Shown here one piece after another: positions 7,680-14,480 of a DNA stretch of 18,860 bases. The notes below the pieces were generated by a model. It made no database searches. It was not told the DNA's origin and saw only the letters and a program-made list of their open reading frames with translations. This stretch comes from Chloroflexota bacterium (lineage in GTDB: Bacteria; Chloroflexota; UBA6077; JADZDV01): the NCBI GenBank assembly GCA_020850915.1, contig JADZDV010000446.1, forward strand, positions 1 through 18,860. The letters run 5' to 3'. The position numbers and the translations under genes are program-made. Each line of letters begins with the position of its first letter. The first letter of the stretch is position 1.

Positions 7680-8009
7680 TCAAACGGTCTTGAGATTGGA
7701 GTCGGTCTCGCGAGACGCGGCATGTGGGTGCTCGCTTCGAAAACCGTTCGCTCAGCATCAGCCGAGAGCGGCGATTCCAGGCGCACGCCCCGGGGATGGC
7801 TTCGTCGAATCGACAGCGGATCAGAAGGACCGACAGTCGAAGCTCGTCGAGCTGGTCCGTTCGGTCGTAGGTCGCGAGGCTGCCGGAGACGGAGAACTCG
7901 TTCGGACCCCACATCGTCCGCGGACCTGAGTGCCCGCGCCCTGGATGGAGCGAAGCAGCGGCTCAGGCCAGGGCTGCACACGGCAGCGGTCGTGCTTGCA
8001 GAAGGCGGC
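7680..8009 (-). pseudogene. Proline iminopeptidase remnant, truncated and multiply frameshifted
   Basis: Read on the minus strand, this stretch spells the C-terminal half of a proline iminopeptidase (alpha/beta hydrolase), but in pieces from different frames. The pieces are FCKHDRCRVQPWPEPLLR (from ~8000), MWGPNEFSVSGSLATYDRTD with RFDEAIP (7914-~7792), AERTVFEASTHMPRL (~7756-7712), and RETDSNLKTV followed by TGA at 7680. Each matches the family order (HVCRLDPWPEP, MWGPNEF, YDRTDRL, FDEATP, F..SAHMP). At least three frame changes separate them, and the N-terminal half with the catalytic serine is absent. The would-be catalytic Asp (RFDEA) and His (THMP) remain in separate frames. No functional protein is possible. 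The family assignment is from recognised motifs, not an alignment. Confidence 0.7.
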
Positions 8010-8054
8010 CGTCCTCGGACCGACCCGAACGCCCGCGGCCGAGCTGAAAGCAAA

Positions 8055-8230
8055 GGATGACCGGCCGCTCGACCCGATCCCACGGGGTAGTCGATCAAGC
8101 GCAGGGTGAGCCCGTTCTCGTTGTCCTGGGAGTCCATCCCGGCGCGACAGGGCCACCCGTCCACGTTGATCCGGTCTTCCCACTCCATCTCCGCGACGCG
8201 GATGACCTGGGAGCCGGCACTGGTCTCCAT
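8055..8230 (-). pseudogene. Small start-retaining gene fragment, possibly a cupin N-terminus
   Basis: A minus-strand ATG at 8230 has a good Shine-Dalgarno (GGGAGG, complement of 8239-8244, 8-nt spacer) and opens a frame with GC-ending codons for ~55 residues: QVIRVAEMEWEDRINVDGW, then NGLTLRLIDYPVGSG and AAGHP. The RVAEMxWED opening and LRLIDYPxG..HP pattern resemble the first strands of small cupin proteins, but I am not certain. After ~8060 codon quality collapses and the text runs into the proline-iminopeptidase debris. The frame technically continues to 7025 through antisense of the amidohydrolase, which is not credible as protein. It is best read as a 5' gene fragment joined by deletion to another pseudogene; a short translated peptide cannot be excluded. 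Confidence 0.4.
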
Positions 8231-8238
8231 CCGATGCG

Positions 8239-8244
8239 CCTCCC
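8239..8244 (-). promoter_or_regulatory. Ribosome binding site of the cupin-like fragment
   Basis: On the minus strand GGGAGG lies 8 nt before the ATG at 8230. Survival of this site argues that the fragment was recently a normal gene start, or is still translated. Confidence 0.45.
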
Positions 8245-8385
8245 ACCAGCCTGGAGGTGAGCAAGTCGGAAGCCAGCGGTTCTTTCATGCCGCGGGCTAC
8301 ACTTGGAACAAGGCCAGGTTCCTATCGGCTCGAGCCGCGGCCGGGGGACCGGGCCGCGAGATCAGCGCGCAGCGAGGAGTCGCGA

Positions 8386-8796
8386 ATGGCCGGAGATCGA
8401 ACTGAGCGCGCCCGGAGGCGCGGGAATGCCCTGTTTGGCGAGGGCTTCACCGAACGGATCTTCAAGGAGTACAGCGAGTGGGATCCCGAGTTCACCGAGC
8501 TGTTCATGGGCTTCGTCTACGGCGGGCTCTACGATCGGGAGGTAATCCCGCAGAAGTGGCGTGAGATGCTCGCGGTGGCCGCCTGTGTCTGCGCCAACGC
8601 GCTGCCGATGCTGGAGAACCACGCCAAGGCGGCGATCCGCATGGGTGCCACCAAGCAGGAGGTCCAGGAAGCGATCCTCCAGATGGCGACGTACGCCGGC
8701 ATGCCGTACACGCTCCTCGCCATGCGCCACTTCCACACGTTCATGAAGGACTGGGATCCCAACGCTGGCGTGAGGCCGATGGAAGAGCGCTCGTAG
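8386..8796 (+). CDS. Carboxymuconolactone decarboxylase-like protein
   Basis: A 136-residue all-helical protein of the CMD/AhpD-like superfamily. It shows the family helix pair with ENHAKAAIRMGATKQEVQE (79-95, His79 in the usual proton-relay position) and AILQMATYAGMPYTLLAM, the conserved Y-x-G-x-P segment. The AhpD peroxidase motif CxxC is absent; only CVC at 67-69 occurs, so a decarboxylase-type or unknown activity is more likely than a peroxidase. ATG 8386 is chosen because GAGGAG (8374-8379) lies 6 nt upstream; the open frame reaches back to 8257 but without family similarity. The next gene starts 13 nt after its stop, using an AGGAGG that overlaps this stop codon. The real substrate is unknown. 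Confidence 0.85.
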   Translation: MAGDRTERARRRGNALFGEGFTERIFKEYSEWDPEFTELFMGFVYGGLYDREVIPQKWREMLAVAACVCANALPMLENHAKAAIRMGATKQEVQEAILQMATYAGMPYTLLAMRHFHTFMKDWDPNAGVRPMEERS

Positions 8797-8800
8797 GAGG
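8795..8800 (+). promoter_or_regulatory. Ribosome binding site fixing the GTG start of the exported protein
   Basis: A perfect AGGAGG overlaps the TAG stop (8794-8796) of the upstream gene and lies 9 nt before GTG 8810. It supports that start over GTG 8822 and suggests coupled translation. Confidence 0.6.
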
Positions 8801-8809
8801 AGCGGGGCC

Positions 8810-9382
8810 GTGGTCGCGGGCGTGCGCCGTCTGACGCGTGGTCGTTTCATCGCCGGGGCGGCGGCGCTTTCGGGGTTGCTCAGCGCTCCGCTCGGTCGGG
8901 CCGCGGCCCAGGATGCGAAGAACTTCTCCCTCGAAGTCGCCTGGGATGGGCGAACGTGGCGTTTCGACAACGGCCAGTCCGGTCCACCGGCTCGCGGCTG
9001 GACCTTTACCGTGCAGGGGAAGCTGTTCCCACCCGGCACGTTCGGGCGCGGCGGGGGCGGACCGGACGCCCCTGGCACTATCGGGACCTGTGTCTCGCGA
9101 GGCGTCTTGCTGGTGGACGCGGCCGAGATGGTCCGCGGTGGTGTCGCTCAGGCGATGGCGACGCACCTGCTCATGTTCGACGAGACGACCATGATCGTGA
9201 GCGAGGGTATGCAGGGAGGTGGGAAGTTCACCCGGGCGATTGTTGGCGGGACTGGCATCTATCTTGCCGCCGAGGGCTACGTCATCGAGCAGCCTTTTGG
9301 CACCAACGAGTCCATGGTGCGGCTCGGCACGGAAGGTGAGCTTGCAGCCCCGAACGAACTGTTTGTCGTCAGCCTGCTCTGA
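8810..9382 (+). CDS. Exported protein with dirigent/allene-oxide-cyclase-like barrel
   Basis: A 190-residue protein. Residues 1-34 are an export signal: an arginine-rich start (VRRLTRGRF), a hydrophobic core and a likely cleavage after GRAAA. The RGRFIAG stretch recalls a Tat signal but lacks an adjacent arginine pair at the usual place, so Sec is equally possible. The mature part has GGTGIYLAAEGYV at 146-158, very like the G-G-T-G-x-[FY]-x-x-A-x-G segment of plant dirigent and allene oxide cyclase barrels, preceded by short beta-prone strands. Bacterial relatives have no settled function; cyclase, isomerase or ligand-binding roles are possible. It is coupled to the CMD-like gene 13 nt upstream. 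The stop codon is part of an 11-bp inverted repeat that probably ends transcription. Confidence 0.7.
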   Translation: MVAGVRRLTRGRFIAGAAALSGLLSAPLGRAAAQDAKNFSLEVAWDGRTWRFDNGQSGPPARGWTFTVQGKLFPPGTFGRGGGGPDAPGTIGTCVSRGVLLVDAAEMVRGGVAQAMATHLLMFDETTMIVSEGMQGGGKFTRAIVGGTGIYLAAEGYVIEQPFGTNESMVRLGTEGELAAPNELFVVSLL

Positions 9383-9428
9383 CCCGGTCGCGGTGGCCCC
9401 ATCTGGCCGGAGGACTGGACCGGGTCAG
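9379..9428. terminator. Inverted repeat between converging genes
   Basis: CTGACCCGGTC (9379-9389) pairs perfectly with GACCGGGTCAG (9418-9428), an 11-bp stem enclosing 28 nt that contains an inner GGCC/GGCC pairing. The left arm includes the stop codon of the exported-protein gene. It lies between that gene and the convergent small secreted protein and could serve both strands, but neither side has a T-tract. Confidence 0.45.
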
Positions 9429-9493
9429 CGCGTTACTCCCGGGGGCGACAAGACGGGTCTGATTGCAGATCCCGCCCTGGCCCAATCCGTGTC

Positions 9494-9895
9494 TCAGTCC
9501 GGCAGCTCGCCGCAGCCAGTGGTCATGTCGGCCTTCAGGCCCTGTGCTTCGAGGAACGAGTCAGAGACGCGGATGCCCTCGGCCGTGACGAAGCGCCCCA
9601 CGCAGACGGTGTTGTTCTTGATCAGGCTTAAGAGACCGGGATCCTTGACGTGGACGTCGATCACGATGCCGAGCGACAGATCGAGAATCTCCAACGTCAT
9701 ACCGTCCGCCGCGTTGTTGACGTGGTAGACACGCCCGGCAACCGTGCTGTCGCCAAAATCGGGATTGCTCTGATCCTCACCGGGCGAGGCGTTGTCGTCG
9801 TCCTGCGCCCAGGCCGCGGGTGCGACCACGGTGGTACTCAGCGCAAGTGCCAACCCCAGTGCCAGGGTGGCGGTGCGGCGCAGCGCTCGGTACAT
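9494..9895 (-). CDS. Small secreted protein of unknown function
   Basis: A 133-residue protein not assigned to any family. Residues 1-30 are a clear Sec-type signal peptide: MYRALRRT, then a leucine/alanine core, cleavage probably after AWA-Q31. An acidic, disordered stretch (31-50) follows. A compact ~80-residue domain (STVAGRVYHVN...MTLEILDLSLGIVIDVHV) looks rich in beta strands. Two cysteines, Cys98 and Cys128, could form one disulfide outside the cell. The start is well supported by AGGGGGA 8 nt before the ATG. It is monocistronic, with its own candidate promoter at 9991-10020 and a converging neighbour. The alternating hydrophobic pattern suggests an OB-fold or small barrel, which is only a guess. 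Confidence 0.8.
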   Translation of the reverse strand: MYRALRRTATLALGLALALSTTVVAPAAWAQDDDNASPGEDQSNPDFGDSTVAGRVYHVNNAADGMTLEILDLSLGIVIDVHVKDPGLLSLIKNNTVCVGRFVTAEGIRVSDSFLEAQGLKADMTTGCGELPD

Positions 9896-9990
9896 AGATA
9901 TATCCCCCTTGTAGCCGCTTCCAGCGCTCTACGGCGCCGTCCGAGACCGGCTGACAGTCACCGTCCCGTTCTGGCGCGGCTATCGCTCAT

Positions 9991-10020
9991 ACGGTACGCC
10001 TTTTCTGTATCGGCTGGCAA
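9991..10020 (-). promoter_or_regulatory. Candidate promoter for the small secreted protein
   Basis: On the minus strand TTGCCA (10015-10020, five of six to the -35 consensus) and TACCGT (9991-9996) are separated by 18 bp. It sits just after the stop of the upstream aminotransferase and would give a leader of ~90 nt. Confidence 0.3.
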
Positions 10021-10027
10021 CCAGGAC

Positions 10028-11218
10028 TCACTCAGTGCCAAGCGCCTCACTCAGGCGGCGGATCCCTTCCTCGATCCGCTCTGGCGAGACGTTGGAGAAG
10101 TTCAGGCGCCTGGTGTTGCGCCCGCTGCCGTCTGCGTGACAGATTTGACCCGGCAGGAACCGAGCCCCACGGTCCAGCGCGCGCGCCAGCAGCTCGTTGG
10201 TGTCCACCTCCTCCGGTAGCTCAACCCACACGAACAAGCCCCCCTCCGGGCGAGTCCAGCGCGCGCCAGCGGGAAAGGTCCGCTCCAGCGCGTCGAGCAT
10301 CGTGTCTCGACGCTCGCGGTACATCGAACGAATGAAGGCGACGTGATGCTCCAGGAAGCCGTCCCGAGCTAACTCCCAGACGGCGATCTGGGAGATGCCG
10401 GTGGAGCCTCGATCGACCCGCCGTTTCACCGCCACTAGCGCGTCGCGGAACGCTGGCGGCGCCACAACCCAGGCCAGGCGGAGACCCGGCGCCAGGATCT
10501 TCGAGAAGCTGCCGACGTAGAAGGAGCCGCGGCCACTGGCAAGCGCGGTGATGCTCGGTATCGTAGCGCCCTCGTAGCGCAGCTCGCCGTAGGCATCGTC
10601 CTCCAGGATCGGCACCGCATGCGCTGCCGCGATCTCTGCCAGCTTCGACCGCCGCTCCAGCGGCACGGTGTGGCCGGTCGGGTTCTGGAAGCTCGGCACC
10701 ACGTACAGCAGCGCCGGACGCCCGCCGGAGAGCCGCGCTTCGAGCGCCTCGACGATCGGGCCGTGCTCGTCGGTTGGCAGGAGCCGATAGCGGGCCTGGT
10801 AGACGTCGAATGCCCGGATCGCCGCGAAGTACGTCGGCTGCTCGACCAGGACCGTCGAGCGCGGACGCAGGACGAGCTGGGCGACAAGGTCGATCGCCTG
10901 CTGGGAGCCACTGGTGATGACCACGTTCTCCGCGGTGGTCTCGATGCCCGCGGTGATAGCCAGGCGCTCCGCGATCAGCTCCCGGAGGGGCGGGTACCCC
11001 TCCGCGGGCAGCTCCCCGAGCGCCTCGTGGCCCCGGTGCTGGAGCACGCGGTCAAAGGCTTCGCGCAGAGCGTTGACCGGCACGGCCTCGGCGGCCGGCA
11101 CGCCCCAGGCAAACGAGATAGTGTCTGGGATCTGGGTGACGCGAAGGCTCGAGCTGCTCTTCGCGCCAGCCAGCTCAGCGGCGGCAGCGCTCAGTCGGAC
11201 GCCCCACTCCGTGCGCAC
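10028..11218 (-). CDS. PLP-dependent aminotransferase, fold type I (diverged tandem copy)
   Basis: A 396-residue class I/II aminotransferase of the 2-aminoadipate/kynurenine aminotransferase (LysN-like) kind. ITSGSQQAIDL (101-111) is the PLP phosphate loop, FQNPTG (177-182) and EDDAYGELRYEG (206-217) hold the cofactor-ring contacts (Asp208, Tyr210), and YVGSFSKILAPGLRLAW places the Schiff-base lysine at 240. It is clearly a paralogue of the gene directly upstream, with Lys240 at the same number. Differences cluster at the active site: the usual SLAGGLP is SFAWGVP, and the ALQYS segment is ALGEL, removing the tyrosine at position 69 that normally contacts PLP from the partner subunit. Substrate or activity may therefore differ. 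It starts 34 nt after its twin, so both are probably one transcript. The amino donor is unknown. Confidence 0.88.
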   Translation of the reverse strand: MRTEWGVRLSAAAAELAGAKSSSSLRVTQIPDTISFAWGVPAAEAVPVNALREAFDRVLQHRGHEALGELPAEGYPPLRELIAERLAITAGIETTAENVVITSGSQQAIDLVAQLVLRPRSTVLVEQPTYFAAIRAFDVYQARYRLLPTDEHGPIVEALEARLSGGRPALLYVVPSFQNPTGHTVPLERRSKLAEIAAAHAVPILEDDAYGELRYEGATIPSITALASGRGSFYVGSFSKILAPGLRLAWVVAPPAFRDALVAVKRRVDRGSTGISQIAVWELARDGFLEHHVAFIRSMYRERRDTMLDALERTFPAGARWTRPEGGLFVWVELPEEVDTNELLARALDRGARFLPGQICHADGSGRNTRRLNFSNVSPERIEEGIRRLSEALGTE

Positions 11219-11252
11219 CGTTGTCTCGGTTGCTCTGCCGGCCGAGCTGGCG

Positions 11253-12464
11253 TCAGCGGGCCGTCACGCCCGACAGATAGCGATCCAGCGTTCGTCCCAG
11301 CCGCTGCACTCCCTCCGTCAGGCGCTCCGTCGTGACGTTGGAGAAGTTCAGTCGCATGGTGTTCCGGCCGCCGCCATCGGCGTGGAACGCCTGGCCGGGC
11401 ACGAACGCGACGTTGTCCTTGACGGCCTCGACCAGCACTTCCCGCGTGTCGATCCCCTCGGGCAGCTCGGCCAAGATGAAGAGGCCGCCCTGTGCCTTCG
11501 TCCAGCGGGTGCTAGCGGGGAAGCTCCGTTCCAGCGCGTCCAGCATGACGTCTCGACGCTCGTGGTAGATAGCCTTGATCTTCTCGACGTGAGCGTCGAT
11601 GAAGTTGTTCTTCGACACCTCGTAGGTGACCATCTGGGAGATCGTGCTGGTGTGCAGGTCGGCGTGTTGCTTGCAGAGGACGACGAGCTCGTACAGCTCG
11701 GTCGGAATGACCATCCAGGCGAGCCGCAGACCGGGCGCCAGGATCTTCGAAAAGGTCCCCACGTAGATGACGCTCTCGTTCTGGTCCAGCGCCGCCAGGC
11801 TGGGCAGGTGCTGTCCCTCATAGCGCAGCTCGCCGTAGGGATCGTCCTCGACGATCGGCACGCCGTGACGGCCGGCAACCTCCAGGAGCTGCTTGCGCCG
11901 CTCCAGGGTCATCGTCCGTCCGCTTGGGTTCTGGAAGTTCGGGATGGCGTAGATGAACTTGACGTGTTCCCTGGAGAGCACCGCGTCCAGCAGGTCCGTG
12001 CGCATCCCGTCCTCGTCCATCGGCACGTAGGCGTAGCCAGCCTGGTAGGCGTCGAACGCCTGGAGCGCGCCGAGGTAGCTCGGCTTCTCGATGAGCACTC
12101 TGTCACCGGGGTTCAGGAAGATCTTGGCTAGCAGGTCCAGCGCCTGCTGGGAGCCGTTGGTGATCAGGACGTTGCCAGCGGTTGTCTTGATGCCGTTTGT
12201 CCGGCCCAGCCGCTCCGCGATCTGCTCGCGGAGTGGCAGATAGCCCTCGGAGATGCTGTACTGCAGCGCCACGCTGCCCTGCTCACGGAGCACCCGATCG
12301 AACGCCGCGCGGAACTCCTCGATCGGAAAGACCTCGGGCGCCGGCAGCCCGCCAGCCAGAGAGATGACTTGGGGCATCGTGGTGACCTTCAGGATCTCTC
12401 GAATATCGGAGGCGTGCATTCGCTCCGTACGCTCCGCGTACAGCGTGTCCCAGTTCACAGACAT
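11253..12464 (-). CDS. PLP-dependent aminotransferase, 2-aminoadipate/LysN-like
   Basis: A 403-residue fold-type I aminotransferase with the complete motif set: SLAGGLPAPEVFP (35-47), ALQYSISEGYLPLRE (66-80), ITNGSQQALDL (101-111), FQNPSG (177-182), EDDPYGELRYEG (206-217) and YVGTFSKILAPGLRLAW with the PLP lysine at 240. RLNFSN near the C-terminus carries the arginine that binds the substrate carboxylate. The set matches enzymes acting on 2-aminoadipate, kynurenine or branched/aromatic amino acids; exact substrate cannot be read. ATG 12464 is chosen: GGAG lies 6 nt upstream and the fold begins just after. The open frame runs on to 13085, but that part is antisense to the SMP-30 gene. No helix-turn-helix domain is fused, so it is not a MocR regulator. 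Confidence 0.92.
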   Translation of the reverse strand: MSVNWDTLYAERTERMHASDIREILKVTTMPQVISLAGGLPAPEVFPIEEFRAAFDRVLREQGSVALQYSISEGYLPLREQIAERLGRTNGIKTTAGNVLITNGSQQALDLLAKIFLNPGDRVLIEKPSYLGALQAFDAYQAGYAYVPMDEDGMRTDLLDAVLSREHVKFIYAIPNFQNPSGRTMTLERRKQLLEVAGRHGVPIVEDDPYGELRYEGQHLPSLAALDQNESVIYVGTFSKILAPGLRLAWMVIPTELYELVVLCKQHADLHTSTISQMVTYEVSKNNFIDAHVEKIKAIYHERRDVMLDALERSFPASTRWTKAQGGLFILAELPEGIDTREVLVEAVKDNVAFVPGQAFHADGGGRNTMRLNFSNVTTERLTEGVQRLGRTLDRYLSGVTAR

Positions 12465-12493
12465 GTAAGACTCCGCTCCCTCTACTGCTCCCA

Positions 12494-12522
12494 AGTGTAG
12501 TTCCGGAGCGCTCCGCTGTAGT
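12494..12522 (-). promoter_or_regulatory. Candidate promoter with a 12-bp palindrome in its spacer (aminotransferase pair)
   Basis: On the minus strand TACACT (12494-12499) is a fair -10, with ACTACA (12517-12522) as a weak -35 at 17 bp. The spacer holds CGGAGCGCTCCG (12504-12515), a perfect 12-bp palindrome that a dimeric regulator could use as operator. The same CTACACTTGG decamer occurs upstream of the CMD-like gene at 8297-8306, which supports it as a -10 region. Confidence 0.3.
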
Positions 12523-12562
12523 AGCATTCGTGGCCGCTGGCGACCCGGCCGGCGCGGAAACG

Positions 12563-12595
12563 AAGAGCCGGGGCACCTCGTGCGCCCCGGCTCTT
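12563..12595 (-). terminator. Strong hairpin terminator of the ThDP/SMP-30 operon
   Basis: AAGAGCCGGGGC (12563-12574) and GCCCCGGCTCTT (12584-12595) form a perfect 12-bp stem with a 9-nt loop. In minus-strand RNA it starts 21 nt after the last SMP-30 stop and is followed by CGUUUCC, a moderately U-rich tail. It separates the operon from the aminotransferase pair. Confidence 0.7.
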
Positions 12596-12616
12596 GTGCG
12601 CCAGGCGTGGGGGCGC

Positions 12617-13546
12617 TCAGCTCCGCGGGTAGAGCGCCCAGCCGTTTTGCCCAGTGCGCGCTCGGTAGAGCTCGCCCTGGGCGGTGGTCACGTACAGGGT
12701 CGACAGATCGGAACCGCCAAAGACGCAACCCGCCGGCTGGTCGGCCGGTACCGGGTGGGTCTCGAGTACGCGCCCTTCGGGCGAGATCACGCAGACCATC
12801 GGTCCCGCGCCGCTCTGCTTCGAGCCAGCGCACGCTACGACGTTCCCCTCGGCATCCTGGGTCAGCATGTCCACACCGCGGTGGATCCCGCGGTAGTCCT
12901 CGCCAAACGTCAGCAGCACGCGCGGCAGTCCGAGCGTGCCGTCGTCCTCGATCGGGTAGGCGCGCAGCTCGCGCGTGCCGTTCTGCTCGTCGCTGTTCTC
13001 CGAGACGTATAACGTCTTCTGGTCTCGCGAGACCAGGACGCCCCTTGGCGCGGTGGTGTCGTAGGTTGCGCGGCGGATGCGCCATCTCCGATCACCGCCC
13101 TGCTCGAGGCAGAGCACCGAGGTGTGCTCGATCGGGTCCTGGAGGTGCGGACCGGAGACTGGCAGGCTGCTGTACGCGTCGCTGAACCAGATGCGGCCCT
13201 TCGCGTCCACCGACAGGTCGTACGGCTGGTTGTGCCAGCGGCCGTCCGGCAGCCGGTCGTTCAGCAGCGAGGTCGAGCCGTTGGCGTTGAACTGGACGAT
13301 GCGCCGCGATTGCGCCTGGCAGCCGTACAGCACGCCGTCCGCCGAGAAGCCGATGCCGTAGACGCGGTTTGTGTAGAGCCGGTAGTCAGACATGGTGCCG
13401 CTGCGCGGGTCGTATCGGATGATCCGGCTCGTCGGGTTGACCGTGCCAAGTTCGACCACGCTGAACAGGAGCGTCTCGCCATCCCAGGCAAGTCCGCTCG
13501 CCGGCCCTTCGAACGGGCCGGCAACCTTCTCGAATTCCCAAACCAT
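12617..13546 (-). CDS. SMP-30/gluconolactonase/LRE-like protein, metal site altered
   Basis: A 309-residue six-bladed beta-propeller of the SMP-30 (senescence marker/gluconolactonase) family, whose members hydrolyse sugar lactones with one divalent metal. The first metal ligand is visible in PFEGPASGLAW (Glu13), as are the substrate-side HNQPYDLSVDAKGRIWFSD (105-123) and HRGVDMLTQDAEGN (Asp226). In regucalcin-type enzymes the next ligand is the Asn of PNGxxxSPD; here that place reads PRGVLVSRD, with Arg168. Lactonase activity by the standard mechanism is therefore doubtful. ATG 13546 is preferred because GGAGG lies 6 nt upstream; 10 residues could be added in frame. It follows a second SMP-30 gene by 16 nt and ends 21 nt before a strong terminator. 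Confidence 0.82.
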   Translation of the reverse strand: MVWEFEKVAGPFEGPASGLAWDGETLLFSVVELGTVNPTSRIIRYDPRSGTMSDYRLYTNRVYGIGFSADGVLYGCQAQSRRIVQFNANGSTSLLNDRLPDGRWHNQPYDLSVDAKGRIWFSDAYSSLPVSGPHLQDPIEHTSVLCLEQGGDRRWRIRRATYDTTAPRGVLVSRDQKTLYVSENSDEQNGTRELRAYPIEDDGTLGLPRVLLTFGEDYRGIHRGVDMLTQDAEGNVVACAGSKQSGAGPMVCVISPEGRVLETHPVPADQPAGCVFGGSDLSTLYVTTAQGELYRARTGQNGWALYPRS

Positions 13547-13562
13547 CAGTGTCCTCCAGGCC

Positions 13563-14459
13563 TCAGACCGGCACACCCGGGATGTTCAAGCGGACGCGGT
13601 ACACGAACCCGAGCACCGTGATGTACAGGCCACGCCAGTCGTCGTCGCCCCAGCCGAAGTTGGTCGAGTGGTGCGGGATTGCCAGCCGGCCGATCAGGTT
13701 GCCCTGGGGGTCGATGATCTGAATGCCCAGCGGACCGGTGACGTAGACGTTGCCCTCGACGTCGCACTTCATGCCGTCCGGCACGCCAGGCTCATTGCCG
13801 ACCGTTCGGAAGAAGAGGCGGTCGTTGGTCAGCGTCCCGTCTGGCTGGACGTCAAAGGCGCGGATGAGCTGGTCGCGCGTGTCGTTGATGTAGAGGATCT
13901 TCTCGTCCGGTGAGAAGCACAGGCCGTTCGGGTAGGTGAAGTCCTTCACCACGAGCGACAGGTCGCCGTTCGGCGCGATGCGGAACACGCCGTGGAAATC
14001 CAGGTAGCGCTGGATGTCGTCGCCAGCCATGCCCACGTTGTAGACAGCCCCTGACGGGTCGGTGAACCAGATCGAGCCGTCCGACTTCACCACCAGGTCG
14101 TTGGGCGTATTGAGCTTCTTGCCTTCCCAGTGCGTCGCCAGCGCCGTCGTAGAGCCGTCGTGGTTGAGCCGCCAGACGCTGCGCGAGCCCCAGCCCGCGA
14201 CGATCAGCCGGCCGTCCGCGTCGAGCGTCATGCCGTCGGCCTTGGTGGACGGCCGCATCACGACTTCGAGCCCCTTACCGGGCGTCCACTTGTAGATCGT
14301 GTCCCCGGTGATGTCCACGAAGAACAGGCAGCCTTGACGCTTGTCCCACACCGGGCCTTCGCCGAACTGGATGTCCGACGCGATGACCTCGAGCGTCGCG
14401 CCCTTCGGCACGATCCGCGCGAGGGCCGGTGTTGCCATGTCGTAGTCGAGTACCTGCAC
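13563..14459 (-). CDS. SMP-30/gluconolactonase family protein
   Basis: A 298-residue beta-propeller with the complete single-metal site expected from regucalcin/gluconolactonase structures: Glu34 in FGEGPVWD, Asn178 in YPNGLCFSPDEKILY and Asp228 in VPDGMKCDVEGN. The substrate-contacting Asn120 is in NTPNDLVV. It probably opens an aldonolactone or related cyclic ester in the cytoplasm; no signal peptide is present. The start is GTG 14459, with AAGGAG 6 nt upstream; ATG 21 nt further on is less well placed. It lies 21 nt after the ThDP-enzyme gene and 16 nt before the second SMP-30 gene, so the three form one operon. Together they suggest catabolism of a sugar acid or a related hydroxy-acid, substrate unknown. 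Confidence 0.9.
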   Translation of the reverse strand: MQVLDYDMATPALARIVPKGATLEVIASDIQFGEGPVWDKRQGCLFFVDITGDTIYKWTPGKGLEVVMRPSTKADGMTLDADGRLIVAGWGSRSVWRLNHDGSTTALATHWEGKKLNTPNDLVVKSDGSIWFTDPSGAVYNVGMAGDDIQRYLDFHGVFRIAPNGDLSLVVKDFTYPNGLCFSPDEKILYINDTRDQLIRAFDVQPDGTLTNDRLFFRTVGNEPGVPDGMKCDVEGNVYVTGPLGIQIIDPQGNLIGRLAIPHHSTNFGWGDDDWRGLYITVLGFVYRVRLNIPGVPV

Positions 14460-14480
14460 CGTGAGCTCCTTTCTCGAACG

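Noticed and set aside
7025..8230. A 401-codon minus-strand open frame crossing the amidohydrolase 3' end.
   Set aside because: Only its first ~55 codons look coding. The rest is frameshifted debris and then antisense of a well-supported amidohydrolase; rejected as one protein and split into fragments.
8257..8385. Upstream extension of the CMD-like protein.
   Set aside because: Arg/Ala/Gly-rich with no family similarity, and GAGGAG sits ideally before ATG 8386.
10914..12131. A 405-codon plus-strand open frame.
   Set aside because: Complement of the two aminotransferases; composition (many Val, Arg, Gln, His) is typical of high-GC antisense shadows.
12465..13085. N-terminal extension giving the upstream aminotransferase 610 residues.
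   Set aside because: It is antisense-frame shadow of the SMP-30 gene plus the terminator hairpin, and a proper ribosome site and start lie at 12464.
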